From positions 4,960,001-5,024,000 of the forward strand of contig CM028326.1 of the NCBI GenBank assembly GCA_016647705.1: 64,000 nt of DNA, given 5' to 3'. The notes under the pieces were generated by a model, which saw only the letters and a list, made by a program, of their open reading frames with translations, did no database searches and was not told the origin of the DNA. Of the stretch, positions 44,859 to 56,600 are shown one piece after another. Numbering within the stretch: the stretch's first letter is position 1; each line of letters opens with the position of its first letter. Made by a program: the position numbers and the translations under genes. This DNA is from Eucommia ulmoides. Lineage: Eukaryota; Streptophyta; Magnoliopsida; Garryales; Eucommiaceae.

Positions 44859-45369
44859 TAGGAGTGGTCATGGGCTCCGGCGCGGGCCCAACCCGCCCAG
44901 CCCAATATCTTTTTTAAGACCCCAAAATTTGGGTCCCTTCATTTTTAGGGCTAGACTTAGACATTTAGGCTCGGTCTAGCTTGCCTATTTATTTAAAAAA
45001 TTATATATATTGAATTATAATTAATTAATATAGAATTAATAATGTATTTATTTTATTTCGGTATGAATGAATGTATTTTATTTTAATGTAGAATGTGGAC
45101 AAATAATATTTTTTTTTTTATGAAAATTAATATTGATAAGTATTAATTATTATGTATGAATGTATTTTGTAATTTTAATTTGCTACTTTAGGGATTATAT
45201 TTTAAATTATTAAAAAAAAAAACTTATAGGGCCGGACTTGGGTCTGAAAAAAAAAATTTAAGGCCGGACTTGGGCATGATAGTAGGTCTCGGACATAGGG
45301 CCGGGTCGGACTCGGGCTTACCATTTTTTTGTAATACCTCAGGTAGAACCCGGGCCATGACCAACCCTA
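44859..45369. mobile_element. Short non-autonomous hAT-type element, 511 bp
   Basis: Ends TAGGAGTGGTCATGGGC and GGGCCATGACCAACCCTA match those of the element at 5-4140. Flanks ACATGGCC (44851-44858) and ACAAGGCC (45370-45377) agree at 7 of 8 positions, a hAT-sized TSD. GGGCCGGAC-type subterminal blocks at both ends, AT-rich middle, no coding capacity. Confidence 0.88.
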
Positions 45370-45429
45370 ACAAGGCCTATATAATGGGGCGGAGCTCATT
45401 TGTTTCAACCAATTTTGGCAATACTTGTA

Positions 45430-45770
45430 GGCCTTGTTTGGTTATTGTTTCTGTTCCCTGATTATTGTTCTCGCTCCCAAATTTTTTCGGATTAATGTAC
45501 AAAAACATGTTTGGTAAATACGTTTTTGTTCCCAAATTTTTTTGGAGTAATTTGAAACTATCTCCTAAATTCCTTAACAATCTAAGAAATAAAAAATGTT
45601 GATTCTTATTCACTCCCAAAAACTATTCCCACGACTATCCCGTCGCCCACCATACATTTAAAGAGAAAAAAAATCAAGATAATGGTCATTACCAAACACG
45701 TTTCTATTTTTTGAATATTCCTGAACGAAAACAAAAACACAAACACAAACCAAACCATATCATAAATTCT
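45430..45770. mobile_element. Possible MITE
   Basis: GGCCTTGTTTGGTTATTGTTTC at the left and, inverted, TGGTTTGGTTTGTGTTTG at the right, with inner ACCAAACACG. Resembles the TTTGGTAA-type MITEs of this window, but the ends are not clean and no TSD was found. Confidence 0.35.
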
Positions 45771-46096
45771 CACCAAAAATATATATCTATGAGATTCTCA
45801 ATTCCTTTCCTTTGCTAAAGTCTTCCATTAAAGACGGAGTTAGTTAAGACAACTTAGCACTTCCGACAGGGTCCAAATACACATAGAGAGTGGCAATAGC
45901 AATTTTTCAATGCATATTAATAATGTGTACATTTAAATTTTGAAGTACGACTTGAAAATGTAGTACAATGTACAACAGGTTATCTTCCCAATTTTTAGAG
46001 AGAGAGAGAGAGAAGTACCAAAATATTGAGAGGAGAGAGAGAGAGAAGTACAGAATTAGTACCAATGTAGAGTTAGGGATCAATTTGTTTTGTTGG

Positions 46097-46211
46097 TATA
46101 TAAATAGGAAGGAAGGAGCATTGACTTTTATTGGCAATGGAATTAAAGAAGGATGGTAGAAGCAGCTGGAGGATTTTGGGACCTGAAGATGTGATCATCA
46201 AAACTCCATGA
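46097..46211 (+). other. TATA box followed by a 24-codon open frame
   Basis: TATATAAATA at 46097-46106, then ATG at 46137 opening 24 codons to TGA at 46209-46211; the product starts MELKKDGRSSWRI and ends in DVIIKTP. I do not recognise it. Spacing leaves a very short leader, so coding status is doubtful. The surrounding 45780-47160 is otherwise AT-rich, with GA runs at 46000-46045, and no gene is seen. Confidence 0.2.
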
Positions 46212-46373
46212 ATCTCTCTCTACCTGGTGTATTCATAACTCATCTCTATTACGTGTTTTTTTTTTTTTTTTGATTAATACGAAATTAACATGTTAACGCA
46301 TGCAGTTTACGCATTACAATAATTTTCTTTGACATCCAAAATTATTGTAATACATAAAATTTACTATTCCAAG

Positions 46374-46462
46374 CCTTGTTGTCTAGTGGATATGTTGTAG
46401 TCTCCTTTGTAGAAGATTTATAGTTTAACCCTCTACCCCGATATATGTACCAAAAAAAAAAT
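46374..46462 (+). repeat. tRNA-like / SINE-like fragment
   Basis: TTGTCTAGTGGATA resembles a Pol III A box, TAGTTTAACCC a degenerate B box ~35 bp later, and an A-run (ACCAAAAAAAAAA) follows. The segment does not fold as a proper tRNA, so it is at best a SINE head or tRNA relic. Confidence 0.3.
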
Positions 46463-47182
46463 CCATAAAAATTACTCTAATTTTTCCATGTAAAGAATGA
46501 AAATAACTTATTTTACAGCATACAATGAGTTTTGAACTTTTAACAGTAACTTTGGACTTCTAGAACAATAATTATAATGCGTGAACTGTATGGACTAAAA
46601 TTTTAATTTCGGTTTAAAAAAAAAAAAAACCCTTTTTTTTCAATTCACACTCCTTTGCTTTTTCGTCACTTCTCAAATTTATTATATTGTTCTTAAAATA
46701 ATTTTTTATTATATATTTTCACTTTTTTTTAGTCATTTTGAAGAATTTTTAATAAATTTATATATATTTTTAATTAATATCACCTAAATTTGAATTTGAT
46801 GGATCCAACTTAAAATAGAAAATTACTGCATATTTTAAATAGTTTAAAATTTCGATTATTAACTTGTTTTATTTTCAGCGAACTTTTGATTATTAGTGTA
46901 TTTTTATATGAGAAATTCCACAATATAATTTACCAAAATACATATTTTTGAACAATTAACAAATGTAAAACAAACTTTACATATATATAATTAAGATTTT
47001 TGAACAATTAATCATAATAAACATTACTAAAAATGTCAAACGAAAAAAAAAAAATTCGATAAAAATTTCGATTAAATTACTAATCTACAAACGTATTATT
47101 AGAATTTACAAAGCAACATACATGTGATAGAAATTTCAATTAAATTCAAGAAAAATTGGGCATAGAACGAGCATTGGCGTGA

Positions 47183-47216
47183 CGTCATGTCTTCAGCTTC
47201 CAAGTCCTCCACCGGC
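47183..47216 (-). pseudogene. Polyphenol oxidase C-terminal relic
   Basis: Minus-strand translation includes VEDLEAED, and 23 of 25 bases around CTTCCAAGTCCTCCA match the intact gene at ~36075-36100 (LLEDLEAEDDD), in the same orientation. The similarity fades on both sides within ~20 bp. Either a very short relic of a lost PPO paralogue or a captured scrap. Confidence 0.4.
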
Positions 47217-47639
47217 TTTATCATCCCGGAGCCTCCCGGCCAAGACTCAAGCGTGTTTAGTTCAATTATGATTTATTTATTTATTTTGTAATAACCTATT
47301 TTTTTTATTTTATTTTATGAATTAATTGTCATATGTACTCAAATTCAGTGACAATGGTGCCGATTTGTGGGACCGTTGTACTGACTTGATCGGTTGATCG
47401 AGTGAATATATTTTTATTTTTTTTTGGATGCAATTGGATCAATCGTTTTTTACATCATCAAATTTCTGTAGAATCAATAAATTTCCTAATGACGATGCAA
47501 TCGCCAATGAAGGCCCAAATTCAAAATTTTCAATCCAATCATGAACACATCTCTTCGCCGAGGGTTTCTCAGATGGCGGCCAAGGCGCCTTTTAGCCGGG
47601 AATCAACCATTGCAGGTTTGGAGCCTTACAAGAGGACCT

Positions 47640-48250
47640 CTGATTAGTGATATTTCGATTGAGTATTTCGGACAACTCTCAACGTGACACGTGTCAGGGT
47701 GGTACCCACAACGATATCCTTTGATCGCCAACCGTTGACCGACTAGGGTATTAGGCCGGACACCTCATATCATTCGCCGCCCACCGTCCACCTTATTGGC
47801 ACCTATTGGAAGGCCTGTCCGAGCGTGGCCACTGGTCAGCTCCCACAAACTACCAAAAGGGCTCCAACTCAACTTTGCGCTTGGCTTCATCCTCTATTCA
47901 CTTGGACTGGCCCATGCACCCCTCTTGGTGGGCCAAAATTCAAGACCAAGTGGTTTAAATCATATCATACACCTTTTGATTGGCTACACACCAGATTACG
48001 TTAATTAACCAGATTCAGGACCCTAGTTTTTCGGCACTAATCAATCACTATCCCATAAATAGGGGGTCAATAAATACTCCAGATAATGCAAAAAGTTCTC
48101 TAAGAAATGAACCTACGAAATTTTTAAAGTTTTTGCATGCACTTGTTTTCGTTTTCAATTTCTTGAAACCAAATATTATCTTAGGTAGCATTTGGGAACA
48201 TGGAATGACAGGCATGCAATTAGAATTCGAACTGAATGCATGTAAATTTC
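47640..48250 (+). mobile_element. Possible LTR fragment
   Basis: Features common in plant LTRs: ACACGTGTCA, GC-rich upstream part, CCCATAAATAGGGGGTC at ~48053-48069 as a TATA region, then a typical short leader. No matching second LTR, TSD or coding domain. The upstream 47400-47640 open frame is unrecognised. Confidence 0.35.
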
Positions 48251-48743
48251 TTTAATTCCAATTCTACGGAAATAGAATTGTAATAATTGTAATTTCATAA
48301 CACTAAAATCTTACTGTTTGGTATTATATCGGAATTCAATTGCAATTTCATCACTATTCTAATTTTATTATTTGGATATCAATCACTACAACTAACATTA
48401 TTATTTTAATTATAATATTGTCGGCACTCCAGAAATGTTCATCCCACTCCAATTACCCTATGATAGAGAAAATAAATTGTCATTATATAATTTTAGAGTG
48501 TCAATAACTTTTTCCTGGGAAAAAAAATATCTTCAACTATCAAAACACATTAAATCAAGAGAAAAAATAATCTGGGTTTATTAGCAAATATACAAAAAAT
48601 CCAAAATTTTAATTGTATTTTATACTTATTTTTACTTTATTTAAAAAAAAAAAAAAAAAAACCCACCTCGACAGAGAAAACATTAGTTTTATCTTTCTTG
48701 TCTTTAAACATTAAACTTATATTGAAAAATAGAAGGTAATTAA

Positions 48744-49299
48744 GGTGGCATTTGGTAACCGTTTCTGTTTCCATTCCAACAGTGGGATGGGATGGGATGA
48801 GATGAGAATTTTGTTTCTTTCTTGGGAGTAGAATCGTGTTTGGTAATGATAATTTTTTTTTTTTTGTTTTAAGAAGATAATCGTGTTTGGTAACGATTTT
48901 ATCCTAAAATCAAATTATTATTTTTTTGAGATTTTTTTTTTTGCTTTGTTTTGGCCGGTGACAGCGGCGCCGAAAGTTGTCAGGTGGCCGGCAGTGACCG
49001 ACTGATGATGTCGAAGGTGACCGGCGACGGTCGCCGGATATGGCCGCCGGCGACGGTAGCGGACAGTGATCGGCCGGCGAATGAACAGTAAAATTGGTTT
49101 TGAGAATAGAATGGGAATTATGAGAAACAACTTTTTTTTTGTTTCTCATTTCTTAAGAAAAAAAATGGGCACAATTCTCAAATGGGAATGGAATGGAAAC
49201 AAAAATAAAAATTACCAAACGCTATTCCCAAACAGAATTCCCAAAAATCTAGGAATGGAATGAAAAATTCTGGAATGGAAACGGTTATCAAACGGGGCC
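48744..49299. mobile_element. PIF/Harbinger-like MITE, 556 bp
   Basis: TIRs GGTGGCATTTGGTAACCGTT and AACGGTTATCAAACGGGGCC, TSD TAA at 48741-48743 and 49300-49302. Internal GGATGGGATGAGATGAGAAT is shared with the MITE at 22860-23691. The middle is GC-rich (48955-49080, CCGGCGACGG-type) and yields spurious frames. No transposase. Confidence 0.88.
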
Positions 49300-49454
49300 T
49301 AAGTTATTTAAATTTTTTTTTAATAAAAGTTTTTTTCTTCAGTCAAGAGTAGAAGGGGATGATTTATAGATTTTTAAAATGGCGGGATTGAATTGAAACA
49401 AGATCAAAGTAGAAAGAGTAAAAAAATTATTCAAAAAAAGAAAAGAAAAGATTA

Positions 49455-52400
49455 TGTTAAGATAATTGAGAAGTAAGAGAAGAATAATATATTGATATTA
49501 TGAAAATTGATACAGTTATAATACAACGATATACACATATTTATAGGAGAAGTGGGGGTTAATGTTTTGTGTTAATGGGCCACGTGGGTCAAACCCATAT
49601 AATGCATTAATACATTAACATCCCCCATCAAACTTAAGGCGGTAAGTGAGAGGTGAACTTGAGTTTGGAAATCAAAGAGTGCAAGCATTCGGGTGGATGA
49701 GCCTTAGTAAAAATGTCTGCTGTCTGATCGGCTGAACTGATGGATTGTAGACGAACAATATTCTGAAGAATGTGATGACGGATGAAGTGGCAATTAGTCT
49801 CAATGTGTTTTGTACGCTCATGGAATACATCATTGTGAGCGATCTGAATAATACTCTTATTGTCACAGTATATGGTAGTGGCAGCTGAAGAAGATACGCC
49901 CATGTCAGCGAGAAGTCATCGAAGCCAGAAAAGTTCTTGAGTTGCATCAGCCATGACACGATATTCAGCTTCAGTACTGGAGCGAGCAACTACAGTTTGT
50001 TTCTTACTACGCCAGATAATGAGAGAATTACCCAAAAAGAAACAGTAATCAGTAGTTGAACGTCTGTCGGTGGGGTCTCCGGCCCAATCGGTATCAGAAT
50101 AAGCTTATAAGACGGGAGCAGACTGAGCTGAAAAGTGAAGCCCATGAAATAAAGTACCATTGACATACCGAAGAATGCGAAGAACAGCCGAGTAATGGGT
50201 GGTCCGAGGAGCGAACGAGAACTGACTGACTTGATAAACAACATAGGTAATATCAGGGCGAGTGACAGTGAGGTATACAAGACTTCTAACAAGTTGGTGA
50301 TATAGAGTGGTATATTAAAGAGGTGAACCCTCAAGTGGGGTAAGTATGACATTCGGCTCGAGAGGAGTAGTGGCAGTGGTTGAGTCAGTGATCCAAGCCT
50401 TGTAAAGAAAATCCGAGATATATTTGGCCTGAGAGAGAAAATATCCATCAGAACCCGATGAGACTTCAAGGCCAAGAAAATAAGTGGGTACGCCAAGGTC
50501 TTTCATCTTGAATTGGCCACTTAGAAACTTTTTGAGTTCAAAAACGCCGCGTAGATAATTTCCAGTAATAACCATATCGTCCACGTACAGTAAAAGAATT
50601 ATAATATCGTTGACAGTATGACGAATAAACAGTTCCGAATCATGAGCACTAGCTGCGAACCCAAACTGATGAATAATAGTACTAAATTTGGTAAACCAGG
50701 CACGTGGAGCTTGTTTCAAACTATACAAGGCACGACGAAGACAACAAACTTTATTTCGAGGGGCAGCCAGGCCGGGAGGGGTATGCATATAGACTTCCTC
50801 AAGAAGATCGCAATTGAGAAATGCATTTTTGACATCCATTTGAAAAAGAGTCAATTTTCAAATGGCGGCGACGGCAAGAAGTGTACGGACAGATGTTAGT
50901 ATCGTCACTATAGCAAATGTCTCTTCATAATCAATATAATATTCTTGAGCAAATCCCTTGGTAATAAGTTGGGCTTTATATCGTTCAACAGAGCTATCAG
51001 AAAGCATCTTGATCTTAAATACTCATTTGCATCCAATAGGAGTTTTTCCAGGGAATAGATCTACAATATTCCAGGTATGAGTTTTGGCGAGGGTCTGAAG
51101 TTCTTCATCCATTGCTTTCTGCCAAAGATGATTAGTACTAGCCTCCTTATAGAATTGAGGCTCATGCAGATGAAGTATAGTGAAAAAACAATAAAAATCA
51201 GAAAGATAATGTGAAGGATGAGTTACCCTAGTAGAGCAGCGAGGGTGATCTGGGGTGTGGTTGTTAACGGAAGGCGGTACAGGATAATCGACCACAGGAG
51301 AAGTCTCAGGCATGGTCATTGGAGTTGGAAGGGTAAGATCAGCTAGTGGTTCTGTAGTGAGTTCAGCTGGTGGTTCTAGAATAGACTCAGTATAAGATGC
51401 AGGGCTAGGCTCAACTGGTGGTGTTGGAGTGGACTCAACAATAATTGGAACTGTATCCTCTAGAAATAACTCAATGGATGGATCAGTAAAAAATCTGGAG
51501 TTGGTAAGGGTTGACATGTCAAATGACTGTAAGGAAGAAAACATTTGATGTTCCCAAAAGATGACATGTCGTGAGTTACGAAGAGTTTTAGAAATGGGAT
51601 CCCAATACCGATACTTTTTATGTTCGATGCCATATTCAAGAAAACAACACAGACGAGCCCTTGGTTCCAGTTTGTTGTGTTCATGTGGTTTAATAAGAAC
51701 AAAACAGGCACAACCAAAGACTCTGAGTGTAGAGTAATCAGGAGTTTTACCGAAAAGGCGTTCAAATGGAGACTGATTTTGGATTATAGCGGAAGGGACA
51801 CGGTTAATTGTGTAGACGGCTATGAAGGCAGCCTCACCCCAAAAACACTCAGGACATAATGAAGAAATGAGGAGAGTACGAATTGTGTCAAGAATATGTT
51901 TATGTTTATGTTCGGCTCGTCCATTTTGTTAGCTTGTACTAGGACACGAGCGATGGGGGAGCGTGCCATTTTTGTGAAGTAGGTTAAGAAAAGCACGATC
52001 CTTGTATTCCATTGCATTATCTGAGTGAAAAACTTTGATATTTCTAGAAAATTGGGTTTAAACCATAGAAAAAAATTCAGAATATATTTGGAATCGTTCG
52101 GATCGATGTTTCATAAGAAACAACCATGTATATCGACACTTTGCGCTGCGCGTGAGGAAGCGTGAAATGTCAGAATGGAATTCTGTTTGCGTAGTTCGAA
52201 TCGTCTCGTCGAGACGGTTCTAATGGTATATTGTAGGATTGATTTGGAGCCCTGGTTGAGACTGTAGATCTCAAAATCCGAAACGGTGAAGGGTAGTGGT
52301 ACTGCAGGTTATTGACGGCGCATGAGAGCGCGTGTAATCTCCAGTGGTGGTGGTTTTGGTAGCGTTGTGTTCGTCACTGCAAGACGAAGATGGTGGTGTG

Positions 52401-52699
52401 ATGGTTGATGATACTGGAGAAAGAATGAAGCCTACAGTAGCGACGAAAGTTTCAGGAGAATAAGGGCGGCGGTGACAGAAGCTTTAGGGTTGCGAAAATT
52501 TTAGGGCGAATAGGTCCAATAACGACTTGCTCTTGATATCATGTTAAGATAATTGAGAAGTGAGAGAAGAAACATAAATTGATATTATGAAAAGTGATAC
52601 AGTTATAATACAACGATATACACATATTTATAGGGGAAATAAGAGTTAGGATTTTGCCCTAATGGGCCACGTGGGCCAAGCCCACATAATACATTAACA
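49455..52699 (-). mobile_element. Ty1-copia element with short LTRs and internal deletion, 3.2 kb
   Basis: LTRs of 166 bp (49455-49620) and 158 bp (52542-52699), TG...CA ends (TGTTAAGATAATTGAGAAGT ... CATTAACA), and a perfect TSD GATTA (49450-49454, 52700-52704). Minus-strand order: 5' LTR at the right, primer site TGATATCAAGAGC, then integrase C-terminal half, RT, RNase H, polypurine tract GATGGGGGA, 3' LTR. Gag, protease and the integrase N-terminus are absent: an internal deletion between ~52130 and ~52530. Small LTRs resemble the Tnt1/Retrofit kind. LTRs carry a TATAAATA box and differ at some positions. Confidence 0.9.
49634..52070 (-). pseudogene. Copia integrase (partial), reverse transcriptase, RNase H
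   Basis: Integrase C-terminal region around 51460-52070: KVFHSDNAMEYKDRAF, NRAEHKH-like, ECFWGEAAFIAVYTINRVPS and FGCACFVLIKPHEHNKLEPR. A Pro/Thr-rich spacer (51200-51450) leads to KAMDEELQTLAKTHTW (51023-51544). RT: FQMDVKNAFLNCDLLEEVYM, LKQAPRAWFTKFS and LLYVDDMVITGNYL (50315-50854); the YVDD box is intact. RNase H: TIYCDNKSIIQIAHNDVFHE and HIETNCHFIRHHI (49634-49903). Frameshifts occur near 50490, 49990 and between 50854 and 51023. Confidence 0.88.
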
Positions 52700-52704
52700 G
52701 ATTA

Positions 52705-53620
52705 TATAGGGATGGGGTATCTAAATAGAGTTTTACCTTGGCGTGGCCCCCCCCCAAAAAAAAATAAAATTATGGAATTGGATTTGAAATTCTTGAGATA
52801 TGAATTTTAAATCAAGTAATTGCTACCCGTAGAATTGCATATAAAAAACAAATTCAAGTTTAAATCGTTGATCCAAACAATAAAATTGAAATTAGGCCTT
52901 CCAATTCCAACTCCACGATACCAAAGAAATGGTTATGTTGCGTATTGATGTTATTATGGTAATAGAATAGAATGATCATTACCATTTTAATGTTTTGTGA
53001 CAAAAATGATTAGATATGGTATCGAAATTACCATTCTCATTTCAATATTTGGTTAATGTTGATAATAAATCAAGAATGTGATACATAACAATAAAGTCTA
53101 TACTTGAAAAACATATTTTTTTTTAATAGAAAGTATTCAAACATAAATCAAATGAAATTCTAAATAAGAGGTATATATATGAGGGAAAAAGAAAAGAAGA
53201 AAAAGAGGACGAGAAAGAAGAAGAGGGAGATAGTGGACATGGGGTAGGGGGTCGATGCCGGTGTAAGATCCTCGCCAGAGAAGATAATGTAGGGAGAAAA
53301 ATGGGGTAAGTGTAAAAAAAAAAGGGATACAAATTCAAAGAGTAAAATAATAATTAAAATAAATCGAATCGCATGTAATTAAAATTAACTAATACCAATT
53401 TTATCTTGAAATTAATTAATCTCACATTTTATAAGATTAAGAAATCCTTAGTAATCCGATCCCTTATTGAATTTCGTATACCAAATATGCAATAGTGACT
53501 TCATTTCTGAGAAAAATGGTTTAGGTAGGATTCTATGAATTGAAGTGAAAATTGTAAGCACCCTTTTGGAAGTTGAGTCTCATCAATTTACATTGGGAAT
53601 TTAAGGCACAACAAAACTAA
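52705..53620. other. Intergenic region 3' of the DA2-like gene
   Basis: AT-rich with a C-run at 52747-52755 and GA-rich 53180-53300. No gene or repeat boundaries seen. The DA2 3' UTR and poly(A) site should fall at 53600-53700; no perfect AATAAA is obvious there. Confidence 0.4.
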
Positions 53621-53699
53621 CTTCCATGGACTACAATCATCTCTCTGTTTTGCGTTTTACATCTGTATATGGAGAGAGACAGAGAGAGAGACCATTCAA

Positions 53700-56600
53700 C
53701 TATTGCCATGCAACACTAGGAGAGGTTGCCCTAACCCGAGCCTCAGCCAGGGAAACCGCCATAGCAAGCATCATCTGCTCCTCAAAACTCTCCGGAACAA
53801 TGGGTTCTGAAGGAGGAACACCAGCAGCCTGGAAACTGCCCTGAGTTTCCTCCTCCTCATCAACAACTGAAGTAAAACCAAAATTTCTATCACCACCACC
53901 GCCATCTTCTTCTTCTTCTTCTTCATCCATATCATCTACTCCTCTTACAATAGTGGAAGAATCGTAGGTGGTATTCATTTCCGATACCCAGTTCCCATTA
54001 ACCCTTGTCATCGCAATCTGGGATTCAGACAAAGCCTCCATAGAACTCCCTGCTGCTGGGTAGTTGTTGTTCTGAATCATCTCCTCTTCCTCCTCCCTAA
54101 TATTGGGAAAATATGCTGCTGCTGCCGATGTTGTAGTATTATTACAAGTATTATAGTTGGTGGTGGATGATGATTCTGAGCCGTTGGTTTGCTGGTGCTC
54201 GGCAAGGGCTGCTATGGCGCAGGCAAGTCCACCAGAAGGTGATGGTGATGCAGATGATGATGATTCCGCAAATTGCTGACCTTCTTCTGACATCATGTAT
54301 TGCTCTGATAGAGGAGCATCACCGTAGGCTGAATAATTTTTCTGTTTGCCTTTCTCCTGTAATTTCAGTTTTGTTTCGTGAATTTTATTTAAAATACATA
54401 AAATCTTAAAACTTTTAAATGGGGATAGGAATTATTATTACCTGAATCGACAGCCAGATGGCTTCCATAACCATAATGTCCTCAAGATCAAGGTCGAATT
54501 CATCATCCCTGCTTCAACTCATATTCAGCCAATTGAGTACATATATGGTTAAGTAAAACAAGAAAACTAATGCCCAGATTTTTGTTCTGCTCCAAGAAAA
54601 CTGGGAACAGAAACAGATATAAGGGAACATAAAAATTCTGTTTCTGTTCTGCTCCAAAAAATTTATGGGAAAAAAAATTTGGAACAGAACAGAAATAAAT
54701 CCTAAACAAACACCACCTTAAGGTTTCTGGATGAAGAAATGTATGCCAACTATATCGGCTATCTGCCGATTCCTACAAAGCATAACTACCTTCTCTTTTT
54801 TCTTTTCCAACTTTTATGTTCTTTCCGTAACATGATATTGTGACTATATTGCAGCCAACAAAAGAAAAACAATGGAACAAATTTCCCCATGCATAAAGGT
54901 ACTATATTGATTTTTTAATTTATAAGTGTAATAAATAGACAAATAATAAAAGGGATAATTGGTGAGTAGTCCCAATTAGAAGGTCTAATCCAAAACTTAT
55001 CCTATTTTAATTTTAGTAGAGTATATATCACTTCATTATATTTTACCTTGAGTTTTAGTCCCATAGTTAATGCTTTCTTATATATTTAGTCAAATATATT
55101 CAATTAAGGTTTGCGTCACAGGCAGTGTTGTAAAAGGCAGGGACGTTGGACGGAGCGTTTTGGTCTGTTCGAGGCGGGAAGTAAGCCCTGGAGCATGGGG
55201 CGTAAGCCCCGCGAGACATGAATTTTTAATATTTAAAAAATATAATATATAATTAAAAAATAGCAAAAAAATAATTAAAAAGAATATATTATAGATAATA
55301 TTATAATTATTACTTATTAAGTTATAATTTATAAATAAATAAATTAAAAAAAAAGAGAGAAAATTGGAGTAACCTTAGCATTCTAGCTCTCCATTACTTA
55401 TAAGATTATATCAAGATGAAATATTAAAAAAACTAAGGGGTCAAATGTACAATTAAGTCAATTATTAAATATAGATTCATCAAGATGAAATATTTAAAAA
55501 CTAGGAGGTCAAATGTATAATTTAATTAATCGTTAAACAGATATCTAGACCCAGGAGCTTCTACTTGGGAATTGGGATGTCAAAGAGGACGATAATCGCA
55601 GGTGCCATCACCGGAGGAGCTATGACGACAATTGGAGGAGATACGGCGACAATCGGAGGAGCTACCACCGGAGTACGCAGCTCTAGCCGACGACAATCCG
55701 CTCTAAGATGAAAATCGGAGGAGCTACCCTAGACCCTAGGCGTACGCAGCTCTACCCTAGACCCTAGGCGTACGCAGCTCTACCCGACGATTTCCTTCTC
55801 TTCCTCTCCATTTTCTTCTTTTCTCTTTGAAAAACCCTAGGCGTATGCCCTAGGCGTCATTGGGCGTACGCCCTGGGCGTTGCTGGGCAAGGATGGGCGA
55901 CGCCCACCAGGTTTTGCGCCCCTCGGTGCCACCCTCCGTCGCTGCCCGCAGCCGTCCTGCTATCAGACCTCAGACTTCCAGTCACCGAAAGTTTGGCTAG
56001 CTGTCACCGATTATTTTTTAGTTATATGTAACTATTTTTTTTGTGTAATTTTAGTTACATTTTAGTATATTTATTACTTAAGTTTTTTAGTATATTTCTA
56101 AGTTGCATTTATGTAATTTTCCGCCGATTGACAATCAGAAAATAAGTTGAATGGAACAAAAAAATATAATAAAAATGTTAATAAAAAATTAGTAATGTAA
56201 CTAAAACTTTTTCTGAAACCCAAAGGGTCGGTGACCCGCGGCTAGCGATAGGCGAAATACAACAGTCGAAGTCTAGTGGACGGCGGCATTGGGGCAACGA
56301 CTAGCAATGCAACCCTAATTAGAAAATTAGTTTGCACGAGTTCAAAAAGCTGGGACCAAAACTATAGTCCTTGTTTGGTTTAGGAGTTTCTATGAGGGAA
56401 AATGACATTTTTGATCCCTAAAATATGAGGTGGGTGTTAGAGGTTTTTCAAATTGAAAATTTGATCCCTCAAGTTTCACATTTGTTTCAATCTCGCAAAA
56501 TTAAAAACAGTAGTAATAATTTTGGACGGAAAATGGGTTGTGCTCAGCACGTGACGTAATGTGTCTATTTTCATCATTTCATCACTCCACTTAATCTAAA

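Noticed and set aside
48910-49263. Short frames in GC-rich DNA
   Set aside because: Interior of the MITE at 48744-49299.
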